From Acanthosepion pharaonis (lineage: Eukaryota > Mollusca > Cephalopoda > Sepiida > Sepiidae): a DNA stretch of 64,000 bases. How positions within the stretch are numbered: position 1 is the first letter of the stretch; each line of letters begins with the position of its first letter. A program made the position numbers and the translations under genes. The stretch lies in contig CAHIKZ030005404.1 of NCBI GenBank assembly GCA_903632075.3, forward strand, positions 1,130,001 to 1,194,000. Direction: 5' to 3'. Under the pieces are notes generated by a model. The model worked only from the letters and a program-made list of their open reading frames with translations, made no database searches and had not been told where the DNA came from. Shown one piece after another: positions 1-11,200 of this stretch.

Positions 1-126
1 ACTAGTAGTATTAGTAGTAATATTATACTGAAATTTATTATTAGTAGATGATTGATTAATTCCTGACTAGTATTTCTTATATTTATTTTTAATTTATTTT
101 CATCTCAACAAATCAGATCCATTTAT

Positions 127-177
127 AAAGTTATAAGCAAATTTAGAAATTTATACACTTCTAACACATATTAAACA
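127..177. repeat. Short direct repeat, copy 1 (copy 2 at 889-938)
   Basis: About 50 bases rich in A and T, containing the core TTATACACTT, recur in the same orientation at 889-938 with a few substitutions. The two copies flank a region that holds a mariner-like transposase remnant (575-810). The spacing suggests either a duplicated segment or the ends of an older insertion; I cannot tell which. No coding capacity is visible in the rest of 1-540. Confidence 0.6.
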
Positions 178-574
178 AGTGAGTTCAGGGCCATCAGCAT
201 CAGTAAACAATACAACATGGAAATAAAGAATAGTTCCTGAAAGAAAGTATAAATTTAAAGAATGTTTTTATGATAGTCCCTGTAAAAAGTGAAGAAATTG
301 TTGAACTTACTCTGTTAGTGAGTTAAAGAGTGAGTGAGATATCTTGTCTAAACCATGTGCATATGTTCTTGAAGTACTAACTTTAGCATCCTACCTCAAT
401 CCCTGTACGGTATGAAAGGGAGCTAGCCTTATAGGATTCACATTACACATTCTCCTAGTTTTTTACACAAACTGAAAATGGATCACTGCTTATGATGGAG
501 TTTTCTATGTATGCAAAACCAGGCGTAGCATATGCTATATACTCAACATGTTTACATACAGGGCACCCCAGAAT

Positions 575-810
575 TCAAATAGATTTATAAGTCAAAACTT
601 TATTGAAAATTTTTAATATATGCTCTGTCTGTATCCTTGCAAATTTCAAATCTATCTTAGCATTACAAAACACATTTTGAAATATTTGAGGAGTTCTATC
701 CTGCACTGCTAACTGAATGTGTTCTTTAAGATCAGCTAAACTATTGATTTTTTGGCAATAAACCTTTGTTTTTATGAAACCCCATGCAAAGAAATCCAGG
801 GGCAGGGGTG
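575..810 (-). pseudogene. Mariner-like (DDE) transposase, C-terminal remnant
   Basis: Read on the minus strand, about 75 codons run without a stop from near 810 to a TGA at 575-577. The frame begins LPLDFFAWGFIKTKVY and continues through SLADLKEHIQLAVQ and TPQIFQNVF. This matches the C-terminal end of the mariner-like/DDE_3 transposase group, where PLDFFLWG-type motifs hold the third catalytic acidic residue, followed by the helical I-x2-AV region. Upstream (N-terminal) sequence beyond about 820 is not recognisable, so only the last fifth or so of a transposase remains. The sequence after the stop (562-574, GGGCACCCCAGAA) may be the inner part of the terminal inverted repeat. Inactive. Confidence 0.7.
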
Positions 811-1069
811 GGGAGCAAAGATTTGTTCTTGTGTATTCATTAGTAATATATTTCTGAAAGGGAATGAAAATAAAATTATAAAAATTATAAAATTATAAAC
901 AAATTTAGATATTTATACACTTTTAACACATATTAAACATGAACAAAAATAAAAGTGAGTTTTTAAAAAAATTGTCTGATTTTGCTGAAATAGATAGTTA
1001 ATAAATACTCCCTGCATAATTCATAACTCATCTCATAGAATTCACATATATGTACAAATGACACAAACA

Positions 1070-1477
1070 CACTGGAATTTTTTCTCTTTGATTTGAATTA
1101 AATTTAAATTTGAACATTGGAATGATTCTTATCGAAAATATAGGAGAAAGCCAGAAGATGGAGGTCTCATTGGCAAGATCAAAATGAGACAACATGCATG
1201 TCATATTGAGCAAGAAATCACTAATCAGTGGGTAGTGCCTTACAATATATATTTGTTGCGACAATTCAACTGCCATATCATTGTTGAAATCTGCTCATCA
1301 ATTCATTCAATCAAGAATTGCATCAAACAGGTCAAATCAAGCTGTTTTAGCACTCCCTCACTGAAAATGTTTTCCCTTTGATTTAAATTAAATCTAAATT
1401 TGAACAAGGGAATAGCTCCTATCCAAAATATGAGGAGAAAGCCAGAAGATGGATATCACATAGGCAAGATCACTAAA
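1070..1477. repeat. Direct repeat pair, ~115-bp units 294 bp apart
   Basis: The segments at about 1070-1186 and 1362-1477 are diverged copies in the same orientation. Both have a TTTGAATT/AAATTTAAATTTGAAC-type stretch followed by AGGAGAAAGCCAGAAGATGGA and a GGCAAGATCA tail. The ~175 bp between them is unique. This could be a partial tandem duplication or two copies of an unlabelled interspersed repeat. Nothing coding is seen from 1,478 to 2,261, which is AT-rich with short A-runs. Confidence 0.7.
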
Positions 1478-2261
1478 TAATATTAAAATGCATTATTTTT
1501 CTCCACAAATTATAACAAGGATTTAAAATCACTCATTATTTTCTTACAAAAATAATGTGACATGCAGCAAGGCATGGGAAATTTGGTTAGTTAATAAATA
1601 AAAAGAAAATAAATATATATAAACAGATAAGAAAATAAAAAATCCAACAACAATAACATTTACTCACTTTTGTTTATTAGGCATTAAATTACATCACTTA
1701 GCATCTCCCATAGTTTACCTTGAATTTCACAGTAAGCCTTATGAATATTTTTGAGTGTTCTTAAATAAAAAAAATTTGAAAACCTAATGATATTTTTACT
1801 TCTGTTTATTATATACTTGTTGGAAAATAAAATCCTTACATTAGCCTTGATAAAGTCTATCAGAGGATGAAATACATTGGTAAAGAAAAATTTTCCTTTC
1901 CTTACAGAAATGTCTACCTTGGGTCCTCCTACCCCAGGTCTTGTAAAGTGTGATTCTCAATGTAAAAAAAAAGCAAATGTTGAAAAGATAGCAAAGGTCA
2001 CAAAGTGCTTCCCTGTCTCCTGCAGTCAGTCTTGCCCACTTGTTCTTTGGTTATTTCCACACAAGAACAGAATAGAAATCACCAAGAGAGAGAAAGAAAA
2101 GAGAAAGAAGGTATGAAAGAAGAGAGGCTAAGATTAAATATAAATGCTAGAGGAAATTGAAAAGAAAAGCAAGATATAGATATACTTCTTTATTTCTTTT
2201 GGAGCATGATGCACACCTTATATAGAAAGGTAGGTAGGTATTATGGTATTAATATGTACAT

Positions 2262-2744
2262 TAAATATGGGCATATAGCCAAGTGGTTAGAACATTCGCT
2301 TTCTGACCATTAGACACAGGTTCAAATCTCACTAGGGTCGATTTGTCAGGAAGATGACCTCTTGGTGTTATTAGTCTGGAGGTGATCCCCGCATACAGAA
2401 AGTGCCTGAAACCATGCCACAGGTTGACTCAAGCTTTGTTAGTGAAATTGCGTAAATAGAACCCTTGGGAGCCATTAGTAGCTGTGCTAGCATAAAATCA
2501 CATGTCATCGTGACTGATGTTTTGAGTGTGTTGGCCTTGTCTAGACTGTTGATCACACTAGATAATACGCTCTCTCCCAGAAACTGTAACTAATGTCCGT
2601 TCCGCATAGTTGCAGTATGAAATACAGGTGGGCTCTGTGGGTGTTGAACAAATGCAAATATGCCTGAGCAGGCATCTGCAATGGGGACTAGCTAGCTGCC
2701 CTAATAGACTGGTATCCTTGGATATGAGTGGCTGTGCTATTTAG
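2262..2744 (+). mobile_element. tRNA-derived SINE, ~483 bp, with 11-bp TSD
   Basis: The 5' end resembles a tRNA. An A-box-like ATAGCCAAGTGGTTAGA lies at about 2275 and a B-box GGTTCAAATCTC at about 2320, at the spacing of an internal RNA polymerase III promoter. A body of about 400 bp follows with no open frame. The unit is flanked by the 11-bp direct repeat AATATGTACAT at 2251-2261 and 2745-2755, which is the signature of target-primed retroposition. It is longer than most SINEs, so the body may contain a conserved central domain or a second fused unit. I cannot assign a named family; cephalopods are known to carry tRNA-derived SINEs, but membership is inference. Confidence 0.75.
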
Positions 2745-2755
2745 AATATGTACAT

Positions 2756-4390
2756 ATTAATTATCTGCAAACATATTTTCTGAAGATATTTCATTTTTTT
2801 TTTCATAAATTATTAAGCCAATCCAAAATTCCCTAGGGCTATTATTTGTCCAATGTTAGAGAAATCTTAGAAATGCTTTTGAAATTTACTCATCTCTTTA
2901 TTGCTTGTCCAATCAGTCATCTGTAGAACATTTTTTAGAAGCCAGGTTTCCTTATGCAAACTCAGTACAACATAAACTGTTATTTATAAATGAATCCAAA
3001 AGATATTAGCCATAGAAATGTGTATATGACTGATATAAATTATTATTATTATTATTATAATATTTATAATATTCTTGATATGCTATATGTTACATCAGTT
3101 TTTTCTTCAACTGATTTTTAACTTTTCTATTGTTTGAACTTTATATTAACTAGTCTTTATTGCTTCATGAGTGTCTGAGTTGGGCATCAGGAAGAGCATC
3201 AAGTGTTGTAAAACCTCACCTCAAATCATTGTGACAAATCCTTTGTCAGGCAGGACCCACCTTGTTTTGTGTGAGATTAATCCTGGTCATGCCTCAAAAA
3301 AAATACCATGGCTATGTATATATGTATGTAGAGATCTTTGCTTGAATATTTGTTTCCATTCTCATGTACGCCTTTTTTAATGATAGAGCACAACTTTTCT
3401 ATTGCATTATTATCTGGACAGGTAGGAGGCTATCCCATTAATTTGGTGTCCTTAAAACGCTTTTTGGCAAGGTGGACAATAGTCAGCTTTGCAGTATACA
3501 GAGCACTGTCTCTTTAGCTTTAAACTTCTTGATTGTGACCTTGTCCATGAACTTACAATAATTTTCTGCATTTATCTTGATTCATTGCCAACTTTAAAGG
3601 AACTTATAATTTTTCTGTCTACAATTCTGGTTCAAAACATTACTTCATTGTTGTTTTCATGTCACTTGATTATTTAATTGAAAGACCAAACCTCTAACCC
3701 AGCCATCAGGTTCATCTAATATAGCTCTACATTCATCACTAGTTTTCATATACTTCTTTGCTTAACTTGGACATTTTTCTTGGTAGTTTTGATGTTTTTC
3801 ATTTCTTTAACTTCTTAGGATTCTGTACATTTTCTTTCTGCCAACAATAACAACTCAAAATTCTTCAAATTTTTTCTTGTGAAGTCAATCAATATGTCAT
3901 GCTTATTACCTTTTTAATTTTTCTCAAATCTCTTTTTTGGATATTCTTAAAACTATTTTTCTTGTTTTATTGTGATAATGCTTTCAATTTCTTTTTTGAT
4001 TGCTTCATAATATTGTTAAAATTTTGCCATTGCCAAAGTTGTGCTTCCCTAACTCAACTTTACAGTTTCTTTTTTCGATTTTCAAGTTATATATTTCTTA
4101 TGTTCCATTATGATCCATCTTTATATGTCTGAAAATAAAATATCGAGTATATAATATAACTGTTACTATTGTATATATTAATTTATAATATGATGAACAA
4201 TGCTCACGTTGCACCATTTTACACCAACCAAATAATTGATATTAAATATTACTAAGAAAAACTGATATTATAAGCTGAAATTTGTATGGTATATTTAACA
4301 TATAAATATAAGAATATCCTGGAAATTTTACCAATATCATTTGGTTAATACCAATTTCATTAAGAAAAAAATTGAGTTAATAACATCTTA
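2756..4390. other. Gene-free AT-rich stretch with degraded repeat fragments
   Basis: No gene is supported. A (TTA)n run lies near 3042-3056. Around 3178-3300 a more balanced-composition patch beginning GGGCATCAGGAAGAGCATCA resembles a dispersed repeat commonly seen in cephalopod genomes; this is recalled by eye and unverified. From 3490 to 4130 the minus strand reads as lysine-rich fragments broken by many stops, perhaps an old LINE, but with no diagnostic motif. Confidence 0.4.
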
Positions 4391-4401
4391 CATAGTATAC
4401 A

Positions 4402-4537
4402 TAGCATTTGGGTATGATGTAATGGTTAACAAGCTTGTCTCACTAGAACAATTATGAATAAGTAGTGAGTTCGATCTTCACTGGATGCTCCATACATTTG
4501 CCTTTGTGCCATATCTAAACTATGCTTAAAAAATCAC
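4402..4537 (+). mobile_element. tRNA-derived SINE (family shared with 60,768-60,902)
   Basis: A 136-bp unit is bounded by the 11-bp direct repeat CATAGTATACA at 4391-4401 and 4538-4548. It aligns end to end with the unit at 60,768-60,902, sharing TGTAATGGTTAACAAGCTTG (A-box region), TAGTGAGTTCGATCTTCACT (B-box region), CCTTTGTGCCATATCT and a 3' AAAAATC end. The tRNA-like part fills most of its length, so this is a short SINE with a tail of about 50 bp. Divergence from the other copy is roughly 20 percent by eye, which suggests an old or fast-evolving family. Confidence 0.85.
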
Positions 4538-4548
4538 CATAGTATACA

Positions 4549-5088
4549 AGGTACTAGACACACACATGCACATTACTGCAGGACTCACCTCTTTTGTTGT
4601 GAGATGTGGATGTTTTTCTGTAAATATTTAATGTCTTCTGGTACATTTGTCCTTGCAAATAGTATTTGGTAGACTCATGTGAGTCCAGGTAAAAATGAAA
4701 CATGGATTTTAAAAATCAATTAATGCATATATTACCAAAAAGAAATTATATTAATGTTTACTCAGTTGTAAAGGAAAGGAAAAGTCATTAAAAACTTAGC
4801 TATTAAGAATGTCCTTGTTTGTGCGTGATACGTGTGTGTGTATGAGACTTCAGTCATCAATTGACTGGGGAAACAAATATGCCCCAGCAAGTATGTCTTC
4901 ATATACATCCTGATACATCCTGAAGAAAGACAAAGAGAAATGTTTGCCTTTTTATAGAACTTAAATATCACCACCTAACAGGTGTTTGGTGAAGCCAAGT
5001 GGGATAACCCACAATATAAGCAGCATTGTCATAAAGAGCAACACTGCATAGTCTCAGGCTTCAGTGGAATCTTCAAAAATCTCTCTCT

Positions 5089-5091
<3 letters not shown>
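4549..5091. other. Gene-free stretch
   Basis: No coding, RNA or mobile-element signal was found. The sequence is AT-rich with a short GTGTGTG run near 4830 and a (CT)n run just before the TA microsatellite that follows. Confidence 0.4.

Positions 5092-5136
<45 letters not shown>
5092..5136. repeat. (TA)n microsatellite
   Basis: An uninterrupted TA array preceded by (CT)n. Sister arrays are at 5251-5291, 5582-5609 and 5754-5806, all tied to the inverted-repeat element at 5142-5753. Confidence 0.95.
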
Positions 5137-5139
<3 letters not shown>

Positions 5140-5141
5140 AT

Positions 5142-5247
5142 AAAAGGCTCTAACACTAATATTCCATGGTTATAATTTATTACATTAGAGTTGTATTCTT
5201 ACTCTGTCCTGGACATTGAGTTCTACCTGGATTCTATTCTCTTGGAA

Positions 5248-5298
<51 letters not shown>

Positions 5299-5578
5299 CA
5301 GAATATTTCACTGTATCACAGCTCATCAGTGTGGCTAGACATCTGGTTGCTTCTAGCTATGATTGAAACCCGGCTGAATTGGCATCAGTTGGAGATTTTA
5401 CCCCTAAGCTGTTGGTGCACGGCAAGGATGAAGGTGAATCTAAATGTATTTATTTTTAGATAAACACACAGTGACTGAAAGGACTCAATTTGCTTTACTG
5501 AAGAGTCTTACATTATTAGTTGTAATAGTCACTGTTTATAAACTCACACTTCCTCAACAGAAATAAATTTTTCAGCAG

Positions 5579-5612
<34 letters not shown>

Positions 5613-5746
5613 CAGTTGTATGGACATGAGTTTGTGACCCTGAATTTTTTTGCAATCATATCACAAAAGCATAAATTCTGATGAATTGGGTTGTCATTAT
5701 GATTCCAATGTAATAAATTATAACCATGGAATATTAGTGTTTTGAG

Positions 5747-5753
<7 letters not shown>
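5142..5753. mobile_element. Non-autonomous inverted-repeat element set in TA microsatellites
   Basis: The segment at 5142-5186 (starting AAAAGGCTC, containing TATTCCATGGTTATAA) is repeated in inverted orientation at 5707-5753, about 46 bp with one or two differences. Outside each inverted repeat is a long TA microsatellite (5092-5136 and 5754-5806). Two further TA runs lie inside (5251-5291 and 5582-5609). The ~520-bp interior has no credible open frame. The structure suggests a miniature inverted-repeat element that inserted into, or nucleated, TA repeats. Superfamily unknown; a TA target would suit Tc1/mariner. Confidence 0.75.
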
Positions 5754-5810
<57 letters not shown>

Positions 5811-6284
5811 ACCTAATTGAATTCATGAATAATTATATTGTATATACAAGTACATGCCTAACAAGATGATTCACATTACATCTCTCTGACTATAGCTCAA
5901 TTAGGTCTCATTTAAATACACATACCAAACTCCATTCGCAACACACTCATAGACGATACAAATAGCATCATCCACATGAAAAAAAAAGGCTAAAAATAAT
6001 GGAAGCATTATTAATAAAAAAGAAAAAGCCAACACACAATAACATCAACTATGAACATGGCCACAATATGCTGACCGTGTTTAGAAAATAAAAACATTCC
6101 TATAACTTTAAATACATATGTAAAATATCCATACATTCAGTTAAAAGTAAAAATCAAATCATCCTTGATGATGGCTAAAAGAATAGTTGAAGAAGCTCAG
6201 ACATGCTGAACATCCGGACAATTTCTACGTAATTTACGTCCAGAAAAAAAAATTTACCATGTCAGTCATATTTAATGAAACTTT

Positions 6285-6288
<4 letters not shown>

Positions 6289-6344
<56 letters not shown>
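6289..6344. repeat. (TG)n(GA)n compound microsatellite
   Basis: About 20 TG units run directly into about 8 GA units. The surrounding interval 5,807-6,930 is otherwise AT-rich with no supported gene. Confidence 0.95.
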
Positions 6345-6346
<2 letters not shown>

Positions 6347-6930
6347 ATATACAAATATAAAATTTGTCACTTAGCTGATTGATGTTATATTCAGCACCTC
6401 TACTCCAGAGTTTTGTAGGCAAACCTTTGCGTAATCCACATGTCAGGAGGTATCAGCAATTGTCTGTCAATTTTCTCATATTTGTTATTTTTACATCAAG
6501 TTAAAAAAATAATTTGTGCTTTTTTTATTGGTGTTAGGCAGATTTTTCCTTCTTTTGTGTGAGTGTGTGTGCATCCGCATATGTATGTGTGTGCATGCCT
6601 GTACGTTTGTACATGTGTAAGATGTTGAAGTTATTTCTTCTTTTCATAATTTTCTTATCTTCTTATAGTCTCTCATTATTCTTTTCTTTATTTTCTTTAT
6701 TTTGGTGCTCTGAGTGTCAAAAGATAAAATAATGTTATTTTAGATGTCAGAAGGGATTTATATTTAGGTTAATTTTCCTGAATATTCTAGGGTTTTCTAA
6801 AGATTTTTTTAAAAATATAGGTGAATTCTGTTTCTTTTATTCATTTTTTGTCTAAATAATTCATTTTCTTTTTAATTAATGCTTAAATGGTAAAGGAAAT
6901 ATCAATTTATATATATGTATTTCTTCAACA

Positions 6931-7197
6931 TTATTATAGTAGACACTCATATTTGAAATAGATGCTTCATTTTGTTTTAAACAGTGTGCACTACATCAAT
7001 CAGCCTGTACATTTGAGAGATCTTAAGAAAGAAAATATGTTTTCCAGTAAAAATTGAACATGTATCCCCCTTTGCAGGGGAAACCACTGTCTGATCGAGC
7101 ATGCTTTATCAATGAGACATGAAGAATGTCACAGTTCTATTTTCAATTTTTAAGAAAAGCACATATCTATTTCAAATATGAGGATCTACTATAATAA
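6931..7197 (-). mobile_element. tRNA-like block flanked by terminal inverted repeats, copy A
   Basis: About 33 bp at 6931-6963 (core CATATTTGAAATAGAT) are inverted at 7165-7197. Between them, on the minus strand, lies a tRNA-like block (about 7042-7124) with a CTCATTGATAAAGC A-box region and a TGTTCAATTTTTACT B-box region. The interior also shares an ACAGT...CAGCCTG segment with the element at 7292-7643, so the two are diverged relatives. No open frame. TSD not resolved. Confidence 0.6.
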
Positions 7198-7249
7198 TAA
7201 TGTTTGAAGTATTAAAAATGTTAGATTAATAAGCAATACATTAATTCTT

Positions 7250-7256
<7 letters not shown>

Positions 7257-7290
<34 letters not shown>
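7257..7290. repeat. (TA)n microsatellite
   Basis: An uninterrupted TA array immediately next to the left end of the inverted-repeat element at 7292-7643. Confidence 0.95.
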
Positions 7291-7291
<1 letters not shown>

Positions 7292-7293
<2 letters not shown>

Positions 7294-7643
7294 AAATGGA
7301 CAAAGTCCGACAATTATTTTAAGACATTTTTTTATGTTTATATGTTCTTTTTATAGATACAAATGTTCAAGTAAATGCTCTGTTTATAATAAACAGTATT
7401 AACAACATTTACCAGCCTGAATGTCCACAAAATTTTCATAGAAGATATGCATCCTCTGACAGGAATTGAACCTGTATCCTATACGAAACCGTCATATAGC
7501 ATGACATGCTTTTACCGATTGAGCCACAGAGGAGCATTTTTTTATAAACAGAGGAGTGTTTATTATATTATTATTTACTTAAATATTTGTATCTATAAAA
7601 AGAACATAATGTCTTAAAATAATTGTCGGACTTTGTCTATTTC
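7292..7643 (-). mobile_element. tRNA-like block flanked by terminal inverted repeats, copy B
   Basis: The left end (TGAAATGGACAAAGTCCGAC, then AATTATTTTAAGACAT) is repeated inverted at the right end (to 7643) with few mismatches. Weaker inverted similarity continues inward through CTTTTTATAGATACAAAT for about 100 bp. A tRNA-like block (7452-7533, minus strand) lies inside. The element is about 352 bp and directly adjoins a TA microsatellite. It has the outline of a DNA-transposon MITE but carries a polymerase III-like promoter block, an unusual pairing seen in two neighbouring relatives. Confidence 0.7.
7452..7533 (-). ncRNA. tRNA-like sequence inside repeat element
   Basis: On the minus strand the block starts TCCTCTG and ends CAGAGGA, a perfect 7-bp acceptor-type stem. 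GGCTCAATCGGTAAAAGC resembles a D-arm/A-box, and GGTTCAATTCC is a good B-box. An anticodon-like arm (TGTCA...TGACG) can be drawn, but the loop lacks the expected U33. The 82-nt length suggests a class II-like or SINE-derived tRNA. Diverged relatives at 7762-7843 (plus strand) and about 7042-7124 argue for a repeat-borne tRNA pseudogene rather than a working tRNA gene. Confidence 0.6.
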
Positions 7644-7761
7644 ATGTGTAACGTCATTTGTTTACATTTGGATATGCATTGAGCAGATATGAATGTATGA
7701 GAGAAAATCATGGAGAATTGTGGTTTAAAAACAGTAAAATCAACCTTGCTAACCAAAACAC

Positions 7762-7975
7762 TCCTCTGTGGCTCAATTGGTAAAAGCATGTCACACTATA
7801 TGATGGTTCCATATAGGATACAGGTTCAATTCCCTGTCGGAAGTCGCATATCTTCTATGAAAATTTCTCAGACATTCAGGCCAGTAAATGTTGTTAATAC
7901 TGTTTATTATAAACAGAGCATTTACTTAAATATTTGTATCTATAAAAAAGAACGTATAAACATAAAAAATATCTT
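7762..7975 (+). mobile_element. tRNA-like repeat, copy C (inverted relative to copy B)
   Basis: This is the reverse complement of most of copy B. It has a tRNA-like head at 7762-7843 (TCCTCTGTGGCTCAATTGG, then GGTTCAATTCCC), followed by TTCAGGCCAGTAAATGTTGT, TTTATTATAAACAGAGC and ATCTATAAAAAAGAAC. Only one arm is present. Copies B and C therefore form a large inverted pair across about 7290-7975. The acceptor stem is broken (CGGAAG instead of CAGAGGA). Confidence 0.7.
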
Positions 7976-8178
7976 AAAATATATATATATAATAAAACTG
8001 TTTTTACAGGCAGGGTTTACTTTGTCCGAGATATGGTTATATTTAAAAAGTGCTCAATACACAATTCAAAAAATGAAAAGTGTAGAACTAGTTAAGATCT
8101 AAAATATTACAAAACACTAACCTTTTCTGCTATCCCAGTTTCTACCAATGAAGGCTTCCTCAGGCAGTGAAAAGGTCT

Positions 8179-8184
<6 letters not shown>

Positions 8185-8258
<74 letters not shown>
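8185..8258. repeat. (TA)n(GA)n compound microsatellite
   Basis: About 20 TA units are followed by about 16 GA units. From 8,259 to about 9,990 there is no supported gene; the interval has poly-A runs and AT-rich sequence. Confidence 0.95.
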
Positions 8259-8262
<4 letters not shown>

Positions 8263-11200
8263 ATAATATAAAACATTGTTGAGTGCATTCTATATTGCAC
8301 ATATTAACCTTCATTGTCAACCAGAACCTGGAGTCATAGTGTTTTCGGGGGCTAAGTCTGGCAACACTCATTCTCCAATTGTATACATATGTCAAATTCT
8401 CCTGTGTGGGATGTACAAACAATATTTGCCATACACCAAATACAAGTGCTAAACAATTACAGATTCAAATATTTCTTTTATTATTTACTTTTTTATTATT
8501 TCTATGTGAGATTTTGAAATACTTTTTTTCTTCATAATGACTTTTGGATATTATCCTTATTTTAATCGTTTTGTCCCCCCCCCGCCACTTTTTATTTTTC
8601 ATAAAAGTGATTCTAATCATAAGAGTAAATAAAATAATCATAGGAGAGATCAGAAAATCAGATCTCATTCATCACTTATGTAAAGAAAAGGGAGATCACT
8701 CTTCTCTCCAGAAGAAAGAAATTCTGAATGAGAAACAATGAAAATGCAAAAAAAAAAAAAAATGAGTCAATTAGTATTGTTTTAAAAATCCCATTAGTAG
8801 ATCAAATGTGTAAATTAATATCTGCTCAGAACCAGTAACAAACAAAAACACACCTAATTTAGTATTAAAAAAAACAAGGGCACATAATCCATTATTGGTA
8901 CATTTAAAATTTAATGATTTAGCTGTAGTTAAAAATCCTGTTATTAACTAAAGTGTCTTTGATAAAAATACAAATCGATATTTGTGAATATTTCTCTTTG
9001 ATGTAGGAGATAACTTGAAACAAAATGACCGTGTTTTTCAAAAGGAAACCTTTTGGGAAGACTTAATAAATTTTAGAAAGAAGTATGCCTAACATTTTGA
9101 AATGTATAGTCATTGAAGAAAAGACTCACTCAAAAGTAAAACAATTCAGTTTCTTTAATTGAAGAAGCTTTCCTAAACAATTTGTCAGTTAAAATAAAAA
9201 AAAAACTTTTCTTATAAAAGCCAAGAAACAGTAATAGTAATTATTAATAAAATAATATTTAACCTCTCAAGGTAGTGTCATAATTATTACCACAGAAAAT
9301 GGAAGAATCAGGAAAACAAGTTGAAATCAGCTGTGTTTCTCACTAATACTTTTTGGGAAAGGCATGAAACTAAATTTCCCCACACTCTGCCTCATTCCCA
9401 GATGTATTGAAAAATGTCTTGTCATTGCCATTCTGTGATGGCTGATAGAGAAGTGTGTGTATGAACACTTAGGCAAATCATACACTACAAACCTAACTTG
9501 TCCACGGTAGTATGTAAAACATTTATGAGAGAAAGTTACATCCTAAAGCATATTGTCAACGATTAAATGTAAGTATCATATATTTAGACTTTTATTGTCA
9601 ACCTTATCAGAGTCCAGTTTAGACCTTGTTTTTTGGAGGTTAAATGTTGATCTTTTGATAACTATATTGTTTATTTTTATATTAAAAAAATAAAGATCAG
9701 AAATTCAAATGTAGAAACTCCCCACTTAGAAAACTCACACAATACAATTTCTCTACCATGTGTATGTGTGTGTTCTTTAAATACAATGATTCCAGGTTCA
9801 GTATATAATGCTATTATCAGAAGTTACAAAATTTCAGAAATATTGCAGATTCAAAGATGGAAAGTAATTTAAAAAGTAAAACTTATTTATTTATTAGCAC
9901 ATTAGTACTTTTTTTTAAAGATATTCTGGTTAAAATATTTCAAGTTGGACACCAGAATGAACATCTTGCACAATAAAAAAATTTTTTTCCCTCTTTAAAG
10001 AAAAACGAAAATCTCTGCTGAAGAAACGTCTATAAATAAAAAGGAATGTAGCGAGGAGGTTAATAAATAAGGATTGGTCGAAAAGTAGTTTATATTTAAG
10101 TATTTAGGTGTATTTGAAGTAAGGGTAGATAATGTAGGGTGGGCGGCAAATAAATAAAAAGCATAAGTCAAGTGAAAAGAAGGATAACAAAACAAAGTAA
10201 AAATATTATATACTAACTAAAATAAGACTAAAAAATTTTTAAAAAGTTCTCACTTAAGTTATAAGGTAGTCAGTCATTCGAACTTATGCTCACACCCACC
10301 CACGTTTTATGCATACCCCCCCCCAAATCTTTTAAATGCACTAGGCGTACATAAGACTAAGAAGAAACTATGGATTACTACACTTATGTGTAACTAAAAA
10401 AGTAACTATATTGTGTACTACTACTGTACCATAAAAAAAAACTTCTAAAAGCACATGGAAACTTTTTTTAGCGTTAAAAAGTTCTTTACAATGTACAGTA
10501 CACGTTCACAGGTGAAGAATAAATAATTTTTACATATTTAAACGGAAATATGTCTTTAAAAAAAACTAAAAAGTAATTTACTGAGATTAAAGTTTTTCGT
10601 TTAAAATTCAAAAAAGGAAAAAGTAAAAAAAAAAAAAAAAACTAGAAGAGGAAAGGAAACTCATTTAAATAAGAGATGATGAAAGATAGAGAGGGTAGGT
10701 AAAAATGCCTTAGAGAAAGAAAAGGTAAAAAAACCATGAAGGCAAAGTATAGCTTAATAACTCATTAACAAGCAAGAAAAGACTTTTTAATCGAAGTAAA
10801 GTACTTTTTGTAGTATTTTCTAAAAACGTCCCTAAAGTTTTGTCGGTAGAGAGAGAAAATACGGTTTGTATACGAAACAATTACACTTTTTCAACTTTTG
10901 TATAACGAATTGATGGTGTGGAAGTTAATCTATTTTAAAAGAAACGAAATGAAAGCATTCTGAAAATAAGACAGTCAATTAATAAATATAGACGGAATGT
11001 TTGAAAACTGGCCTGATTTTATTATTTGTTTACTTTATTTTGTTACTATTTTTCTCCAACGCGAGGGTGGGGGGACAGCAAACAGTGCGCTTGGAATCTA
11101 CGGAGACACGTGCCTGACACAAAAAAGAAAGGATTAAAGAAGGATTATAGCTATGTACTTTAGTACTGTAGATCTGAAAAAAAATCTTATTCCTAAAGAA

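Noticed and set aside
5191..5463. 90-codon plus-strand open frame
   Set aside because: It runs through a (TA)n microsatellite (repeated Ile-Tyr) inside a non-coding inverted-repeat element.
7452..7533. Functional tRNA gene
   Set aside because: Related diverged copies lie within 1 kb inside repeat elements and the anticodon loop lacks U33, so a repeat-borne pseudo-tRNA is more likely.
8180..8422. 80-codon minus-strand open frame
   Set aside because: A third of it is translated TA and GA microsatellite; the rest has no recognisable domain.
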